From NCBI GenBank assembly GCA_910575245.1, contig CAJTEN010000010.1, positions 1 to 64,000 on the forward strand: a stretch of 64,000 nucleotides of DNA. Reading direction: 5' to 3'. This DNA is from Clostridia bacterium (lineage in GTDB: Bacteria; Bacillota; Clostridia; Lachnospirales; Lachnospiraceae). The notes under the pieces are model-generated. The model was not told the origin of the DNA. It did not search any database and saw nothing but the letters and a program-made list of their open reading frames with translations. The position numbers and the translations under genes are program-made. Positions 9,556 through 17,974 of the stretch are shown here, one piece after another (positions within the stretch are counted from its first letter, which is position 1; each line of letters opens with the position of its first letter).

Positions 9556-9584
9556 ATTTTATCTCATTTATGCAATACTGTCCA
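9556..9584 (-). promoter_or_regulatory. Promoter of the one-TM protein / two-component operon
   Basis: On the minus strand TGGACA (9579-9584), a 17-bp spacer and TAAAAT (9556-9561) lie about 60 bp before the first start codon of the three-gene operon. Confidence 0.7.
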
Positions 9585-9623
9585 GCTATGCTTCTGCTTC
9601 AATAAAGTAACAGTACTTAACAT

Positions 9624-9656
9624 GTTACTATGAGCGGCTGGGCCGTGAATAGTAAC
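9624..9656. mobile_element. 33-bp palindromic element flanked by 8-bp direct repeats
   Basis: The 33-bp sequence begins GTTACTATG and ends AATAGTAAC, with 8-bp perfect inverted ends. It is flanked on both sides by the same octamer CTTAACAT (9616-9623 and 9657-9664), as expected from target-site duplication. A second 33-bp copy with the same ends lies at 44488-44520, and related GTAAC/GTTAC palindromes occur elsewhere. It has no coding capacity, so any mobility must be supplied in trans. Confidence 0.75.
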
Positions 9657-9664
9657 CTTAACAT

Positions 9665-9707
9665 AAAAAGATCCGGCTCATCGCGAAATACTCTTCAATG
9701 GCCGGAT
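9665..9707 (-). terminator. Terminator of the tmRNA gene
   Basis: On the minus strand ATCCGGC (9701-9707) pairs with GCCGGAT (9671-9677) across a 23-nt loop that can itself fold, followed by CTTTTT. It lies about 20 bp after the tmRNA 3' end. Confidence 0.75.
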
Positions 9708-9727
9708 ATTTCTGTAACATTAAAAAG

Positions 9728-10073
9728 TGGACCAGACGGGAGTCGAACCCGTGTCCAAAAGCCCATTCCCTGTCCTTCTACTATCATAGTCAATCATTCC
9801 GGATTACTCCACATTCCCTCCTGCATCAGGAGACCGACACCCCGATGCATTCAGTAGCCTCTGATACGCCCGCAGGTCAGAGACATCGCCTGCGTCGTTT
9901 CCTACATAGTCGATGCCCGGTTCTTAATGTGTAGGTGCACTAAGGCGGACAGCTGCCCTTAGGCAGCGTATGCTAAATTATCTTCAGCGTTTATATTTAG
10001 ATTTGCGATTTGACGCATCGCCTGCGGATAGCTTCTCCAGCTGCAAGACCCCTGTCGAAACCTTGACTGGCCC
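9728..10073 (-). ncRNA. ssrA: Transfer-messenger RNA (tmRNA)
   Basis: The 5' end GGGCCAG pairs with the 3' CTGGTCC to form the acceptor stem. The 3' part has the tRNA-like T-arm GGGTTCGACTCCC and the 5' part has the conserved GGTTTCGAC. The CCA end is not encoded, so the discriminator base is at 9728. The tag reading frame runs from 10006 down to 9959, giving ANLNINAEDNLAYAA and then TAA. The gene follows smpB, its protein partner. The system rescues ribosomes stalled on broken mRNAs and tags the products for proteolysis. Length is about 346 nt, normal for tmRNA. A TATAAT lies just upstream at about 10078-10083, so it may also have its own promoter. Confidence 0.96.
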
Positions 10074-10186
10074 ATATATTATATACAGTCATATCCGAAT
10101 ATTATGCAAACCTGCCTGTTATACCAACGCATCCGGATCCATGTATATCTTCTCTGATAACAGTATAACATACTTATGTGCCGCAC

Positions 10187-10654
10187 TCAACCCAAATTCC
10201 TGATTTTAAATTCTCTCTCGTGCTCTCTGCGCATATCCTTCTTCGCAATATCCTGCCGCTTGTCGTAGAGTTTCTTACCTTTGGCAAGTCCAATCTCTAT
10301 CTTGGCTCTTCCCTCTTTAAAGTATACCTGCAGCGGCACGATCGTATACCCCTGTTCCGCCATCTTCCCGGCCAATTTTCTGATCTCCAGCTTATGCAGC
10401 AGAAGCTTGCGCACACGCAGCGGGTCTTTATTGAATATGTTCCCCTTCTCATATGGGCTGATATTCATACCATAGACAAAAGCCTCTCCGTTCTCAATCC
10501 GTACAAAAGCTTCCTTAACACTGCATTTCCCCATCCGCAGCGACTTCACCTCTGTCCCGTGAAGCTCCAGACCTGCCTCATATTTCTCCTCTATGAAATA
10601 ATCATGATACGCTTTCTTATTGTTTGCCACCAATTTCATGGCTTCCTTAGCCAT
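10187..10654 (-). CDS. smpB: SsrA-binding protein SmpB
   Basis: This 155-aa protein matches SmpB throughout, with the N-terminal [18 protein letters not shown], the core [11 protein letters not shown] and the basic C-terminal tail ([17 protein letters not shown]) that enters the ribosomal mRNA channel. It binds the tRNA-like part of tmRNA and delivers it to stalled ribosomes. It lies between rnr (35 bp upstream) and ssrA (about 110 bp downstream), the standard Firmicutes order. The start is supported by AAGGTAGG just before the ATG. Confidence 0.98.
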   Translation of the reverse strand: MAKEAMKLVANNKKAYHDYFIEEKYEAGLELHGTEVKSLRMGKCSVKEAFVRIENGEAFVYGMNISPYEKGNIFNKDPLRVRKLLLHKLEIRKLAGKMAEQGYTIVPLQVYFKEGRAKIEIGLAKGKKLYDKRQDIAKKDMRREHEREFKIRNLG

Positions 10655-10689
10655 ATTCCTACCTTCTTTCCATCATTGTGCACAAACGG

Positions 10690-12834
10690 CTATTCTTCCG
10701 GAATAATAAAATCAACAGCGCCGTTGTGCCGGTCTGCTCCTTTGACCTGAATCCTGATCCGCTCCCCCAGTTTATAGGTGATGCCTGTATCTGTGCCAAC
10801 CATCTCATAAGTTTCTTCATCATAATAGAAGAAGTCCCCCGAAAGCGCAGACACATGGATCAATCCTTCCACCGTATCAGGCAGCTCTACATAGATTCCC
10901 CACTGGGTTATACTCGAGATCACACCCTCATACACTTCTCCGATATGATCTTCCATATATTCTGCTTTCTTCAGCTTGTCAGTCTCCCGCTCGGCTTCCT
11001 CTGCCCGCCGCTCCATCCTGGACGAATGCTTTGCCACCTCCGGCAGCCTGTCCGCATAATGCCCGATTCGCTCTTCCCGCATTCTTCCCCGCAGCTGCTC
11101 CTTGATGATGCGGTGGATCTGCAGATCCGGATATCGTCTGATAGGCGAAGTAAAATGACAGTAATATTGGCAGGCCAGTCCGAAATGTCCGGTGCATTCC
11201 ACTGTATATTTCGCCTGCTTCATGCTGCGAAGCGTCAGCCTGCTGATCAGTGTCTCTTCCTCGGTATCCGCAATCCGCCCAAGCAGCTTCTGCAGTTCCT
11301 TGGGATGAATTTCTTCCCCTGTCATCTTGACATGATATCCAAAATTCCGGATAAATGCCGAAAGCCGCATGATCTTCTCCGGATCAGGCTTCTCATGCGT
11401 CCGGTATACAAAGGGCAGATCCAGCCAGAAGAAATGCTGTGCCACTGTCTCATTGGCAATCAGCATAAAATCTTCTATTATCTTCGTCGCCACATTGCGC
11501 TCATAAGGTTTGATCTCTACCGGATGCCCGTCCTGATCCAGCACTATCTTACTCTCCGGAAAATCAAAATCGATGGAACCTCTTTTATGCCGTTTCTTTC
11601 TGAGGATCGCTGCCAGTTCTTCCATCTGCCCAAACATCGGAAGAAAAGCTTCATATTCCTTCCGCTCCGCCTCATCCTTATCCTCCAGGATCTTCCTGAC
11701 CGAAGTATAGGACATCCTTCTGTCCACACAGATCACACTCTCCACGATCTGATAATCAGTCACCTCTCCTCTGGCATTAATGACCATCAGGCAGCTCAGT
11801 GCCAGGCGGTCCACCCCCTGATTCAGGGAACAGATGCCGTTAGACAGTTTATGCGGCAGCATGGGAATAACTCTGTCCACAAGATAGACGCTGGTCCCCC
11901 GCTTGAGGGCTTCCCAGTCAAGTGCCGAATTCTCCTGCACATAATTGCTCACATCCGCGATATGCACTCCCAGATGGTACAAGCCTTCCTCATCCAGATA
12001 CAGGCTCACCGCGTCATCCAGATCCTTGGCATCCTCACCATCTATCGTCACCATCTGCAGATCCCTCAGATCCATGCGGCCCTGCAGATCCGCCTCCTGC
12101 ACCTGCCCGGCCACACGGTCGGCCTGATGCAGGATCTTCTCCCCAAACTCTGTGGGAAGTTCGAATCTGCGCACTACCGACATGATATCCACCCCGGGAT
12201 CATTGACATGCCCAAGAATTTCCGTCACCTTTCCTTCCGGTTTGTGCCGTTCGTCACCATACGAAGTCAGTTCCACCACGACTTTATGTCCGGTCACTGC
12301 CCCTTTGGACCGCTCCCTGGGCACGAAAATATCCGTACCGACCTTGCCGTTATCCGGAATCACAAAGCCGAAATTCTCACACTGCTCATAGGTGCCCACG
12401 ATCTCCTTCATACCACGTTCCAGAATCCTGACAACACAGGCTTCCTGCCTTCTTCCACGTCCTCCTGGCAGAAGCTCCACCTGTACTCTGTCCTGATGAA
12501 AGGCGCCGCCTCTCTTGTCTTCCGGGATATACAGATCTTCCTGCCTTCCCTCAACTTCCACGAATCCAAACCCTCTGGCAGTCCCGGTATAGGTGCCCAC
12601 GAGTCTGTGTTCATCAGGCTTCACATACTTGCCCTGTCCGGTCACCTTCAGTCTTCCCTCCGTCACAAGTGTCTGCAGGATGCTCCGGAATTCTTCTCTT
12701 TCTTCCCTGGATACCTGCATGAAAGAAGCCATTTCCTTCTCTTTCATCGGCACATATCTGTCATCTGCAACCAGCTCGCAGATCAAATCCTTGCGCTCTG
12801 CGCTCTTCTTCTCATGCTCAAAATCCATAGCCAT
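10690..12834 (-). CDS. rnr: Ribonuclease R
   Basis: This protein of about 714 aa is a 3'-5' exoribonuclease of the RNase II/R family. N-terminal helix-turn-helix and cold-shock regions (about 1-220) precede the RNB catalytic domain with the metal-binding motif DGEDAKDLDDAVSL. A C-terminal S1 domain (about 630-710, EVYEGVISSITQWGIYVELPD) ends it. RNase R degrades structured RNA and the nonstop mRNAs released by tmRNA-SmpB, which fits its place before smpB. Possible starts are a GTG at 12846, the ATG at 12834 and an ATG two codons later. None has ideal spacing to the AGGAAGGGG ahead, so the N-terminus is uncertain by a few residues. Confidence 0.96.
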   Translation of the reverse strand: MAMDFEHEKKSAERKDLICELVADDRYVPMKEKEMASFMQVSREEREEFRSILQTLVTEGRLKVTGQGKYVKPDEHRLVGTYTGTARGFGFVEVEGRQEDLYIPEDKRGGAFHQDRVQVELLPGGRGRRQEACVVRILERGMKEIVGTYEQCENFGFVIPDNGKVGTDIFVPRERSKGAVTGHKVVVELTSYGDERHKPEGKVTEILGHVNDPGVDIMSVVRRFELPTEFGEKILHQADRVAGQVQEADLQGRMDLRDLQMVTIDGEDAKDLDDAVSLYLDEEGLYHLGVHIADVSNYVQENSALDWEALKRGTSVYLVDRVIPMLPHKLSNGICSLNQGVDRLALSCLMVINARGEVTDYQIVESVICVDRRMSYTSVRKILEDKDEAERKEYEAFLPMFGQMEELAAILRKKRHKRGSIDFDFPESKIVLDQDGHPVEIKPYERNVATKIIEDFMLIANETVAQHFFWLDLPFVYRTHEKPDPEKIMRLSAFIRNFGYHVKMTGEEIHPKELQKLLGRIADTEEETLISRLTLRSMKQAKYTVECTGHFGLACQYYCHFTSPIRRYPDLQIHRIIKEQLRGRMREERIGHYADRLPEVAKHSSRMERRAEEAERETDKLKKAEYMEDHIGEVYEGVISSITQWGIYVELPDTVEGLIHVSALSGDFFYYDEETYEMVGTDTGITYKLGERIRIQVKGADRHNGAVDFIIPEE

Positions 12835-12865
12835 CGCCGTACACACCCCTTCCTGCCAATAACAA

Positions 12866-12889
12866 AAGCACCCTTACGCAAGAGTGCTT
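12866..12889 (-). terminator. Hairpin between secG and rnr
   Basis: A 10-bp stem (AAGCACTCTT / AAGGGTGCTT, with one G-T pair) with a tight loop lies in the 61-bp gap between secG and rnr. The T-tail on the minus strand is short. It may act as a leaky terminator or a processing site that lets secG be expressed more than rnr. Confidence 0.6.
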
Positions 12890-12895
12890 CCACAA

Positions 12896-13141
12896 TCAGA
12901 ACAAATTCAGATTCAGAATAACCGCCAATACCATAAAAGCTACTGCAAGGCCCGTCGTAATCTTAACCAGCTTACCTTCCATGGAACGTCCTTTATTCTT
13001 CCCCCAGTATGTCTCGGCTGCGCCGCTTACCGCTCCCAGCCCTGCTGACTTGCCTTCCTGCATCAATACCAATATAACAAGTGCAATACAAACAATAATA
13101 AAAATAATCATTAAAGTAATTCTAAGTGCTCCCATTTCCAC
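12896..13141 (-). CDS. secG: Preprotein translocase subunit SecG
   Basis: This 81-aa membrane protein has two TM helices (about 8-28 and 58-78) joined by the conserved cytoplasmic loop with VLMQEGKSAGLGAVSGAAETYWGKNKGR-like features. SecG is the small accessory subunit of the SecYEG channel. A GGAGG precedes the ATG at good spacing and a sigma-A promoter lies just upstream, so this is the first gene of the secG-rnr-smpB-ssrA cluster. Confidence 0.97.
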   Translation of the reverse strand: MEMGALRITLMIIFIIVCIALVILVLMQEGKSAGLGAVSGAAETYWGKNKGRSMEGKLVKITTGLAVAFMVLAVILNLNLF

Positions 13142-13165
13142 ACCTCCTAATGCTAAGCAGATTTA

Positions 13166-13194
13166 ATATTACCACAGAACCCCCGTAAACGCAA
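13166..13194 (-). promoter_or_regulatory. Promoter of secG-rnr-smpB
   Basis: The minus strand has TTGCGT (13189-13194), a 17-bp spacer and TAATAT (13166-13171), about 25 bp before the secG start codon. Confidence 0.7.
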
Positions 13195-13223
13195 CAGAAA
13201 TTTTGTGCATCCTACAAATCAAA

Positions 13224-13382
13224 GTAACAGCTCAGCCTTTCGGCTTCCCTGTTACGGAATCTGCCAATTGAGCAAAGCTCAATTTTTCCAAGTTGCCTGC
13301 GGCGAGGGGCAGATCCCTTGGCTATATTTACATATTCTCACGGACTTTGCAGTAAATGCAAAGTCCTGGGCTGAACTGTTAC
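13224..13382. mobile_element. 159-bp non-coding mobile element with 8-bp target duplication
   Basis: The element starts GTAACAGCTCAGCC and ends GGGCTGAACTGTTAC, inverted ends matching at 13 of 14 positions. AAATCAAA stands directly on both sides (13216-13223 and 13383-13390), the pattern of target-site duplication. Inside are three hairpins: a 32-nt GTAACAG...CTGTTAC unit (13224-13255), ATTGAGC/GCTCAAT (about 13266-13282), and GGACTTTGCA/TGCAAAGTCC (about 13341-13366). It encodes no protein. Its right end supplies the TAA stop of the LRR gene; the reconstructed empty site has TAG at the same codon, so the protein is unchanged. Confidence 0.78.
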
Positions 13383-14305
13383 AAATCAAAATCCGCAAAG
13401 ACATCTTCTTCTGTATGATTCAGGCTATGGTAATTCATCAGATAGGCTTTCATCTCTGTATGGCGTTCTCCCATATCTTCCATCATCGCCTGAAAATTAT
13501 CCCGGCTGACTCCACCCAATTCCGTCAGGAACCGATAATACCGCAAATCATCTCCGTGCTCCTCAAGCACCACCAGCCAGGTTTCTTCCGTATCCTGTCC
13601 CTTGACATGGGAAAGAAGATATTCTGTCAGTTTCGTCCGAACAGACTGGTGCAGTTCATAATCATGCATCAGTCTCAGCATTGCCAGTCTGACCTTCTCC
13701 CTTCTGCGCTGCTCCATATAGTAGCCCAGATCATTGTCTCTGCTGCCATAATCCTCTTCCCCGCACAGAAGCATTTTGGAGAACCCTTCCGCGTCCTCCG
13801 TCTGCATCAGATACTGCATCCTCGCATCCCATTGCATGAGCCATTCTGCCGTCCCGGCATTCTCGAAATCAAACAGATAGAACGCGTCCAGCCTGCTCAT
13901 AACTGCCGCCAACAGATAAGAAACATCCGTCTTCCTTAAGTCCGCCGTCTCTTCCTGTCCGTCTATGATCTGTTCCAAAGCGGGACAATCTTTAAAAATT
14001 CCCTGACCCGTTTCGATCCTGTGATACGGAACCAGAATTCTGGCCAGCTTCCCGCAGAAGGCAAAGGCCCAGTCCTCTATCCGCACGACAGTGGCCGGCA
14101 GCGTAATCTGCTTCAGCATCTTATTGCTCAGGAAAGCCTTCTTACCGAGGCAGGTAACCGGGCATCCCTCTATCATCGCAGGAATTGTTACCTCTGAATC
14201 CTTTCCCCGATATCCCGTGATACACACGCCGTTTCTGGAAACACTGTACTGCAGTGCGCCATGTTCCGTATCCATTTCACCGTAACTTATCGTATTATCC
14301 CACAT
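13379..14305 (-). CDS. Leucine-rich-repeat protein of the MoxR-VWA operon
   Basis: This 308-aa protein lacks a signal peptide. Residues about 30-130 contain BspA-type leucine-rich repeats (VTIPAMIEGCPVTCLGKKAF, then LKQITLPATVVRIEDWAFAFC). The remaining 180 residues are helical and charged with no domain I recognise. It is the last gene of an operon after a VWA protein and a MoxR ATPase (22 bp gap). LRR domains usually mediate protein contacts, so it may be a substrate adaptor of the ATPase; that is inference. The stop codon lies inside the terminal repeat of the downstream 159-bp element, but the reconstructed original end is the same. Confidence 0.85.
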   Translation of the reverse strand: MWDNTISYGEMDTEHGALQYSVSRNGVCITGYRGKDSEVTIPAMIEGCPVTCLGKKAFLSNKMLKQITLPATVVRIEDWAFAFCGKLARILVPYHRIETGQGIFKDCPALEQIIDGQEETADLRKTDVSYLLAAVMSRLDAFYLFDFENAGTAEWLMQWDARMQYLMQTEDAEGFSKMLLCGEEDYGSRDNDLGYYMEQRRREKVRLAMLRLMHDYELHQSVRTKLTEYLLSHVKGQDTEETWLVVLEEHGDDLRYYRFLTELGGVSRDNFQAMMEDMGERHTEMKAYLMNYHSLNHTEEDVFADFDL

Positions 14306-14327
14306 AAAATATATCCTTGCATCCTGT

Positions 14328-15848
14328 TCATAAGTCGATCAGCGAATCGATCTGCTCCAGAATGCTGTCTCCCCGCTCTGTCAGCATCAGCTCTTCATTG
14401 TGACGCTGATAGTCTTCACAGCCATAGGCGGCAATAAACTTTGCGCAATCCGGCTGTACCGTACATTCCGTCATAAGCAGAAGCATCTCATTTCCTGAGC
14501 CGAATGTGTCCTCGACAAAGCAAAACAGCCCGTGCATTCTCTCTTTGACTCTTCCCGTATCCTGCTTATATGCTGCCACCTGTTCATCAAAATTACTCTT
14601 TACGATCGCAAAGGCATCTGCCCCGTTCTCTGCTTCGCCTGCTCTTAGCAATCTAACGGTCTCCTCCATAAAGCGGATTATGGCACGGCTCTTCTGTTTC
14701 TCTCTCACAGACAGTGCTCCTGCCTTCTGCAGGGACTCCATGCTCTTTATCCTGGCTTCTGCCTGCCTGTTTAATAACTCCGACAGTTCTGCCGCGCTGC
14801 TGCCTGACTCTGACTTCGCCTTGAGCGCCTTGAGCGGGTTCATCAGCTCATGCAGTGTTTCCGATGTCCGCATATTTTCCTTGATATCCTGCTGGACCGT
14901 ATCGACCAGCATACCCATCAGCGACAGCCGCTCATCGAAATCCGCCTTTCTCGCCTTGTCTTTCGCCTGCTCACTGATCGTTCCGGATAAGATTTCCTCC
15001 ACATTATAGTCATTCTTGTATTTCTGATACAGATCGTAATAAGCGCTGAATTCCTTCACCACACGGTCATTGCGTATATACTGGCCGATAAAGGCTTCCT
15101 CAACCGCGATTCCTTCCTCCTCATAGAGTTCCAGCATCTGCGACAAGTCCTCCCATCCTCTTGCCGTAATGTAATTCTTGCCCTTCACCGTGGTTTCCAC
15201 CTGATAGAAATCTTCTTTCTTCAGATCCAGGAAATTCAGGATAGCCGTGTGCAGCCCGCGCTCCCTGGCATACTCTCTCCAGATTCCGTAATCTGCTTCC
15301 ACCTCCAGAATCTTCATACGGTCCAGGGTAACCACATCAAATTCCCTCACCGATTTATTATACTCCGGCGGATTACCTGCCGTAACGATGACCCAGCCTT
15401 CCGGCACCTGATGTCTGCCGAAAACCTTATACTGCAGAAACTGCAGCATGGAGGGAGCCAATGTCTCCGACACACAGTTGATCTCATCCAGGAACAGGAT
15501 TCCCTCCCGGATGCCGCTCTCGGCCATCACATCGTAGACCGAAGCAATGATCTCACTCATAGTATACTCCGATACATCGTAAGCTTTCCCGTCATACTCC
15601 TTGTGCGTGATAAAGGGAAGTCCCAGCGCAGACTGTCTCGTGTGATGCGTCATGGAATATGACACCAGCGCGATCCCCAACTCCTGTGCGATTTGCTCCA
15701 TGACCGCCGTCTTGCCGATTCCCGGTGCCCCCAGAAGGAAAATAGGCCGCTGTCTGACAATAGGGATACGGTATTCGCCCTCCTCGTCCTTTTTCAAATA
15801 TATTGTAACAGAATCTTTAATATAATTCTTTGCCTCTTTAATATTCAT
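14328..15848 (-). CDS. MoxR-type AAA+ ATPase
   Basis: This 506-aa protein has an AAA+ core in its first 300 residues. Walker A is GAPGIGKTA (40-48) and Walker B is GILFLDEIN (116-124), followed by a sensor-1 stretch around VIVTAGNPPEYNKS. This is the pattern of MoxR/dynein-like ATPases, which act as chaperones together with VWA-domain proteins. The C-terminal 200 residues are helical and probably lid and partner-binding. It lies 9 bp downstream of a VWA-protein gene and 22 bp upstream of the LRR gene, which supports a three-component complex in the cytosol. The target is unknown. Confidence 0.92.
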   Translation of the reverse strand: MNIKEAKNYIKDSVTIYLKKDEEGEYRIPIVRQRPIFLLGAPGIGKTAVMEQIAQELGIALVSYSMTHHTRQSALGLPFITHKEYDGKAYDVSEYTMSEIIASVYDVMAESGIREGILFLDEINCVSETLAPSMLQFLQYKVFGRHQVPEGWVIVTAGNPPEYNKSVREFDVVTLDRMKILEVEADYGIWREYARERGLHTAILNFLDLKKEDFYQVETTVKGKNYITARGWEDLSQMLELYEEEGIAVEEAFIGQYIRNDRVVKEFSAYYDLYQKYKNDYNVEEILSGTISEQAKDKARKADFDERLSLMGMLVDTVQQDIKENMRTSETLHELMNPLKALKAKSESGSSAAELSELLNRQAEARIKSMESLQKAGALSVREKQKSRAIIRFMEETVRLLRAGEAENGADAFAIVKSNFDEQVAAYKQDTGRVKERMHGLFCFVEDTFGSGNEMLLLMTECTVQPDCAKFIAAYGCEDYQRHNEELMLTERGDSILEQIDSLIDL

Positions 15849-15857
15849 CTTTGCCTG

Positions 15858-17156
15858 TCACTCCTCCAACGCCTCTTCGTCAAGAACGACCTTGATCGCC
15901 CAGGGCGGCACCTTCGGTGCATTGTCATCTTCATGCAGGAACACAAAGGCCACATCATACTCCGGCATATGTTCCGGATAGATTCCATAGCCGTCTGTAA
16001 AATAGAGCAGCCCTTTCAGCTGATCAAACTCCTGCCTCTCCTGCAGGGTCTCCACATAGGCAAACACCGGGCGGAAATCCGTGGACCCAAATCCTGTCAG
16101 CCGGCCGCCGGCCATAAATTGGTCGAATTCTTCCCGTTTCGTGATCTTCGTGTCCTGTCTGACTTCACTGTCGCACTGAATGATATGCACATTAATCTTA
16201 CTGAAGAAGTTCTCACTCTCCTGCATGATGTTGTATGTCTTCTGCAGAAAGGCCTGCACAATCTCCCCTCGGCAGGATGCCGAAGTATCTAAAGCAATCA
16301 CAAAATCCTTTATCTTATTGCTGTCTTTATACTCCAAGGGCTCTACCAGCGGCATGTTCCCATAGGTATTCAACCCATAGGTATAATAAATATAGTCAAA
16401 TTCATCATCATTGACCTGCACCGTCTCACCCATGACCATAAACTTCCTGAGAAATTCCGTATAGTCATACCGCTCTCTCGTAGCTTCTTTCAGATTCTGC
16501 TCAATACTCTCTGTATTGTTCTTGTCCTTACTGAAGCTCTTCAGGTCCGCCTTGATCCGCTCACTGATCCTGCGCCACTCTGCCTGGGATAATTCCAGTT
16601 CTTCTTGTCTGTCCCAATAGATATGTTCATCATAATGGCACAGCTTATGCCACTCTTCCATCGCCTTGCCCGAAGGCTCCTCCACCCGGAAGTGTCTGTA
16701 TAATTTCTCTGCTGTCAGTCCCCCGGCCTGCTTCCCCAGAATTTCCAGACGGCTCCGCAGAATATCGTCAGATGCCAGCTTGGTCAGATGCAGGTCCATA
16801 TCCAGAATCGTATGCTCTACCGCAATATCGGTTGCCATATCCCAATAAGTCCGATTCAGCTTATCCGCGCTTACTCCATGATAAAAGATACAGTGCAGGA
16901 GTGTATGCAGATATAACCTTGCGGCATACCTGGGCGCTCTCTTATACTGCCTGAGCAGCAGCACCGGGTCATAATACAGCGCCGTTCCGTCATACAGATG
17001 CGCCCCTGTCTGTTCCCGGCATTCCACTTTCAGCCTGGACAAAGCCACATCCAGAAACCTCATATTAATCAGAAGCCCGTCGTGGGCAAGCCCCATGACT
17101 TCCCCCGCAACCTTCCTTATCTGAAGCTGTCTGTCCATCTGCGTCCTCTCTGCCAT
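15858..17156 (-). CDS. VWA-like protein with degenerate metallopeptidase domain (DUF2201 type)
   Basis: This 432-aa protein combines an N-terminal DUF2201-like putative metallopeptidase domain with a C-terminal VWA-like domain. The zinc-type motif reads HTLLH at residues 84-88 with another His at 93, so the histidines remain but the catalytic Glu of HExxH is Thr. A WDMATDIAVEH stretch typical of the family follows. The VWA part has a MIDAS signature DTSAS at 290-294 and a TDG at 387-389, so it may bind a metal and a partner. It is probably cotranscribed with the MoxR ATPase, its expected partner. Loss of the Glu suggests a structural rather than proteolytic role. Confidence 0.9.
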   Translation of the reverse strand: MAERTQMDRQLQIRKVAGEVMGLAHDGLLINMRFLDVALSRLKVECREQTGAHLYDGTALYYDPVLLLRQYKRAPRYAARLYLHTLLHCIFYHGVSADKLNRTYWDMATDIAVEHTILDMDLHLTKLASDDILRSRLEILGKQAGGLTAEKLYRHFRVEEPSGKAMEEWHKLCHYDEHIYWDRQEELELSQAEWRRISERIKADLKSFSKDKNNTESIEQNLKEATRERYDYTEFLRKFMVMGETVQVNDDEFDYIYYTYGLNTYGNMPLVEPLEYKDSNKIKDFVIALDTSASCRGEIVQAFLQKTYNIMQESENFFSKINVHIIQCDSEVRQDTKITKREEFDQFMAGGRLTGFGSTDFRPVFAYVETLQERQEFDQLKGLLYFTDGYGIYPEHMPEYDVAFVFLHEDDNAPKVPPWAIKVVLDEEALEE

Positions 17157-17192
17157 CTCTCTTCTCCATTACCTTCCTTCCGGTTCTCTCCC

Positions 17193-17942
17193 CTATCCCA
17201 TTGCAAATAACTTGATCAGATAAAGAAGCAACAAGTGTCCGGGATAAAACAGATAGAAAAACCATTTGGAAAATGTCCGGCCCCTCCCGGCACGCTTCCC
17301 GTTATAGAATAACAGAATAACAACCGCGGACACTATAATCCCTGCTCCGCTGAGCAAATCCAAAGCAAGTGCTTCCGCTGCCGTGTACTCCGGCCTCATC
17401 GTATAATTAAGGAAATTAAAAAAGACAAACAGTACATACGCGGCTGCAAAGCTTCGCACGAGTTTACGCCTGTTTCCTCTGCTGTTGCGAAACAGCACCG
17501 TGTAAATCGGAGCGAGCAGGGCCCAGTCGCTGATCACGGTAGTAAGCGTCATGAGCACACACAAAGCCATCCGAAACAACGGATTCTGAATCCGATCCAT
17601 AATCACCAGAATCAGAAAACAACAAAGCAGCGTGAAAATCATATTCAGATTCCCAAACTCGAACGCCAGCGCAAACGGAATCTGCGAGAGAATCGCAAAC
17701 AGTAGCAGCCTAAGGCCGTATTTCCTCTTAGACTGGGTATATTCATACCCCTCTGCCAGGAAAAAGCACATGGTAGGAGCCGTAAAATAACCGATATCCG
17801 TAAAAAGCTCCGCCAGCCAACTGCCAACCGGCAGAAAAATAAGTGCAATATGATTCAGCAGCATCGTAACCATCGCAATATACTTAACAACATCTCTGTT
17901 CAGTATCTGCATTTTCGTGTCGCAAGATTCCCTCCGGATCAT
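17193..17942 (-). CDS. TraX family membrane protein
   Basis: This protein of about 249 aa has seven to eight TM helices. It matches TraX-type proteins in its start (ILNRDVVKYIAMVTMLLNHIAL) and in the motif GYFTAPTMCFFLAEGY. TraX was first seen as an acetylase of F pilin, but chromosomal Firmicutes members are common and their substrates are unknown. The chosen ATG has GAGGAG eight bases upstream; a TTG six codons earlier and an internal ATG ten codons later fit less well. It lies 36 bp before the VWA gene and could be cotranscribed with it, though no functional link is evident. Confidence 0.85.
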   Translation of the reverse strand: MIRRESCDTKMQILNRDVVKYIAMVTMLLNHIALIFLPVGSWLAELFTDIGYFTAPTMCFFLAEGYEYTQSKRKYGLRLLLFAILSQIPFALAFEFGNLNMIFTLLCCFLILVIMDRIQNPLFRMALCVLMTLTTVISDWALLAPIYTVLFRNSRGNRRKLVRSFAAAYVLFVFFNFLNYTMRPEYTAAEALALDLLSGAGIIVSAVVILLFYNGKRAGRGRTFSKWFFYLFYPGHLLLLYLIKLFAMG

Positions 17943-17974
17943 TCGACTTACTCCTCTCAAGTCCTCACATTGCT

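Noticed and set aside
10678..12921. 747-codon open frame on the plus strand opposite rnr
   Set aside because: It is a shadow of RNase R, with no ribosome site, His/Leu-rich low-quality composition and no recognisable domain.
17193..17942. TraX as sign of a conjugative plasmid
   Set aside because: No other transfer genes are present; chromosomal TraX-like proteins are common in Firmicutes.
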